Assembly (NCBI RefSeq): GCF_036127095.1
Contig: NZ_CP108006.1
Span: forward strand, 4,703,501-4,767,500
Origin: Streptomyces sp. NBC_00335
GTDB lineage: Bacteria; Actinomycetota; Actinomycetes; Streptomycetales; Streptomycetaceae
Reading direction: 5' to 3'
DNA length: 64,000 nucleotides
In this document: positions 62,320 through 64,000 of the stretch, piece after piece
How the letters are laid out: the number at the start of each line of letters is the position of its first letter
Numbering within the stretch: position 1 is the stretch's first letter
The notes under the pieces: generated by a model
Database searches by the model: none
What the model was told of the DNA's origin: nothing
The model's input: the letters and a program-made list of their open reading frames with translations, nothing else
Translations under genes and position numbers: made by a program

Positions 62320-63684
62320 GTGACGGAGAGCGGACAGGGCGCCAGCCCGCAGGGAGGCGTGCCGTGGGGGCCGCCCGTGCCCGCGCAGCCGCCGACGGAG
62401 CCGCCCGCGCAGCCCGGCGGGGAGCAGGAGTACCCGCAAGGCCCGCCCGCCTACGGCTACCCCGCACCCGGCGGCCCCGACTACGGCTACGGCTATCCGC
62501 AGGGTCACGTGGTCGGCCCCGGCTACGAGGGCCCCGGCGACCCGCACGGCTACGGCTACCCGCCGCTGCCGGAGGCCGCCACCCAGTACATTCCGCCGGT
62601 GCCCGCTGCCCCCGCGCACGAGGAGGCGGCGACGCAGTACATCGCGCCCGTCCCCCCGGCCCCCGCGTACGGCGAAGCGGCCACCCAGTACATACCGCCG
62701 GTTCCCGCGGCCCCCGCGCACGGTGAGGCGGCCACCCAGTACATCGCGCCGGTCCCCGCCGCTCCCTCGTACGACGAGGCCGCGACGCAGTACATCGCGC
62801 CGGTCCCGGCCGCGCCCGCCGATCCCGCCGCCGGGTTCGACGGGATGTTCCGGGGGGACACGCAGCTGCTGCCCCCCATCCAGGAGCCGGTGCGCCAGCA
62901 GCAGCCGCCGCGCCGCCCCCACCCGCAGCAACAGCAGCACCAGCAACAACAGCAGTACGCGCAGCAGCCCCAGCACCAGCAGTACGCGCCGCCGCCGCAG
63001 CAGTACCAGCAGCAGCCGCCGTACTACCAGGAGGAGCCGCCCGCCGCCGCCCGCAGGGTGTCGCCCGCGATCATCGGCGCCGTCGTCATCGGCCTGGCCG
63101 TCGTCGGGCTCGGGGTCGGTGCGCTGCTCGGTGACGGCAAGGCGCAGAACAACGACCCGGCCGCCGTGGCGGCCACCCCCACCCCCGGCAGCTCCGCGGC
63201 GGAGAGCGGCGAGACCCCGCTGGATGCCGCGCAGCCGCAGGCGGTGCAGCTCGACAAGCTCCTCGCGGACAGCAACGACAGCCGGGCATCGGTGATCAAG
63301 GCCGTCGAGGACATCAAGGGCTGCACCAACCTGGACCAGGCGGCCACCGATCTGCGCGACGCGGCCCGCCAGCGCGAGGAGCTGGTGACCCGGCTCCAGG
63401 AGCTCAAGGTGGACAAGCTCCCGAACAACGCGAAGCTGACCGCGGCCCTCACCAAGGCGTGGAAGTCCTCCGCCGAGGCCGACAACAGCTACGCGGCCTG
63501 GGCGGACGACATGAAGTCCGACGGCGACAAGTGCAAGGACGGCAAGGCCAAGGCGACCCGCAACGCCTCCGAGGGCAACAAGGCGAGCGGCGACGCCACC
63601 AGGGCGAAGGAGACCGCGGCGGGCCTGTGGAACTCCATCGCGGCCAAGTACGACCTCACCAAGCGTGACAAGAGCCAGCTCTGA
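62320..63684 (+). CDS. Repeat-rich membrane protein
   Basis: This 454-residue protein has a long N-terminal cytosolic region with Gly/Tyr/Pro-rich sequence (residues ~30-80), five tandem 17-residue repeats (EAATQYIPPVPAAPAHE form), and a Gln-rich run (QQQQHQQQQQYAQQPQHQQY). One membrane helix (about 249-270, IIGAVVIGLAVVGLGVGALLG) precedes a Lys-rich helical extracellular part. This type is common in actinomycetes and often has a scaffold role, but nothing specific is visible. GTG start after GGAGAGGGAGTCCC. Confidence 0.75.
   Translation: MTESGQGASPQGGVPWGPPVPAQPPTEPPAQPGGEQEYPQGPPAYGYPAPGGPDYGYGYPQGHVVGPGYEGPGDPHGYGYPPLPEAATQYIPPVPAAPAHEEAATQYIAPVPPAPAYGEAATQYIPPVPAAPAHGEAATQYIAPVPAAPSYDEAATQYIAPVPAAPADPAAGFDGMFRGDTQLLPPIQEPVRQQQPPRRPHPQQQQHQQQQQYAQQPQHQQYAPPPQQYQQQPPYYQEEPPAAARRVSPAIIGAVVIGLAVVGLGVGALLGDGKAQNNDPAAVAATPTPGSSAAESGETPLDAAQPQAVQLDKLLADSNDSRASVIKAVEDIKGCTNLDQAATDLRDAARQREELVTRLQELKVDKLPNNAKLTAALTKAWKSSAEADNSYAAWADDMKSDGDKCKDGKAKATRNASEGNKASGDATRAKETAAGLWNSIAAKYDLTKRDKSQL
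62572..62826 (+). repeat. Five tandem 51-base repeats within a CDS
   Basis: Five units of 51 bases encode a 17-residue motif beginning EAATQYI and ending PVPAAPxxx. Units differ mainly in the last three residues and an Ile-Pro/Ala switch, suggesting expansion by slippage. Confidence 0.9.
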
Positions 63685-63686
63685 CA

Positions 63687-63714
63687 GGAGCCGGCTCTGA
63701 CAAGAGCCGGCTCC
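63687..63714. terminator. Bidirectional hairpin terminator
   Basis: GGAGCCGGCTCT-GACA-AGAGCCGGCTCC is a perfect 12-base-pair stem between two convergent genes, starting two bases after a stop codon. Confidence 0.85.
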
Positions 63715-63739
63715 AAGCCCGGTCCCCGAAAGAGGCGGA

Positions 63740-64000
63740 CTAGCTCGAACGGGGCGCCATTTCCAGGGTCTTGGTCATGTCCATGGACGGCTCGCCGCCC
63801 GGCTGGGCCATCAGGCGGCCCTGCTGGACGACCTGGAAGGTGACCCGGCAGTTGACCATGCGGGGGAAGCCGGCGACGGCGCGCATGTCCTCGTAGCGCC
63901 AGCTGAGGTCGGGGGTCAGGCCGCCGGTCTGGACGGGGTCGGACTGGTTGAGCTTGCGCGTCAGGGAGCGGCCGGTGAGCTTCTCGTCCTCCTTGAACCG
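63740..64000 (-). CDS. Partial CDS of unknown function
   Basis: This is the C-terminal 86 residues of a gene that runs off the right edge of the window: readable residues include VQTGGLTPDLSWRYEDMRAV, CRVTFQVVQQGRLMAQPGG and MTKTLEMAPRSS before TAG. No family is recognised. Codon use is Streptomyces-like. The gene is convergent with the repeat-rich membrane protein. Confidence 0.7.
   Translation of the reverse strand, partial: RFKEDEKLTGRSLTRKLNQSDPVQTGGLTPDLSWRYEDMRAVAGFPRMVNCRVTFQVVQQGRLMAQPGGEPSMDMTKTLEMAPRSS

Overview
The window is chromosomal DNA of a Streptomyces-like actinomycete. It has very high GC, third codon positions that are nearly all G or C, many GTG starts, purine-rich ribosome-binding sites, stop/start overlaps (ATGA, GTGA), almost no TTA codons and many secreted proteins with Ala-rich signal peptides. 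Families such as AtuA, BTAD/AfsR-like regulators, TerD, a sacsin-like ATPase, class F sortase, DUF2530 and the iron regulator DmdR1 fit. No rRNA, tRNA, CRISPR array, prophage or insertion sequence was seen. I recognise about 55 protein genes.

Layout. 0-11.9 kb: aldo/keto reductase, RNA cyclic phosphodiesterase, a MarR-MFS pair with a clear operator, an NCS2 purine permease, a P-type ATPase, a PIN-type toxin-antitoxin pair and a second MFS/regulator pair. 12-17 kb: secreted proteins, including a tandem pair of long paralogues of unknown function; a third relative lies at 60.4-62.1 kb. 17-24 kb: sacsin-like ATPase, TerD, a class F sortase with its exported partner, and serC. 24-33 kb: a large FAD/Fe-S oxidoreductase, an EamA exporter, an unrecognised two-gene operon (heme-oxygenase-fold protein plus membrane-anchored PLD-like protein), a WYL regulator and a HAD phosphatase.

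33-42.5 kb is one long catabolic operon: TIGR03084 protein, AtuA, acyl-CoA carboxylase beta and alpha, acyl-CoA dehydrogenase, enoyl-CoA hydratase and a TetR regulator. It probably handles a branched acyl-CoA (leucine or acyclic-terpene type). 42.5-50 kb: citrate synthase, pdxH, a structured 480-base intergenic region, a PH-domain protein, a PAS protein, nagS (aminosugar metabolism), dmdR1 (iron) and a hydrolase with a rare TTA codon. 50-64 kb: AfsR-like regulator, two oxidoreductases, an ABC exporter, a primase/polymerase-like protein, an NsdA-like TPR regulator, the third secreted paralogue, a repeat-rich membrane protein and a partial gene.

Two observations stand out. First, the three secreted paralogues share one promoter architecture (CCCGTACAACC, exactly 16 bases, then GTC), which points to one ECF sigma factor and a small exported-protein regulon. 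Second, a GC-rich inverted-repeat family occurs six times. Two of the copies lie in frame inside conserved enzyme genes and add proline/glycine-rich linkers of about 65-95 residues.
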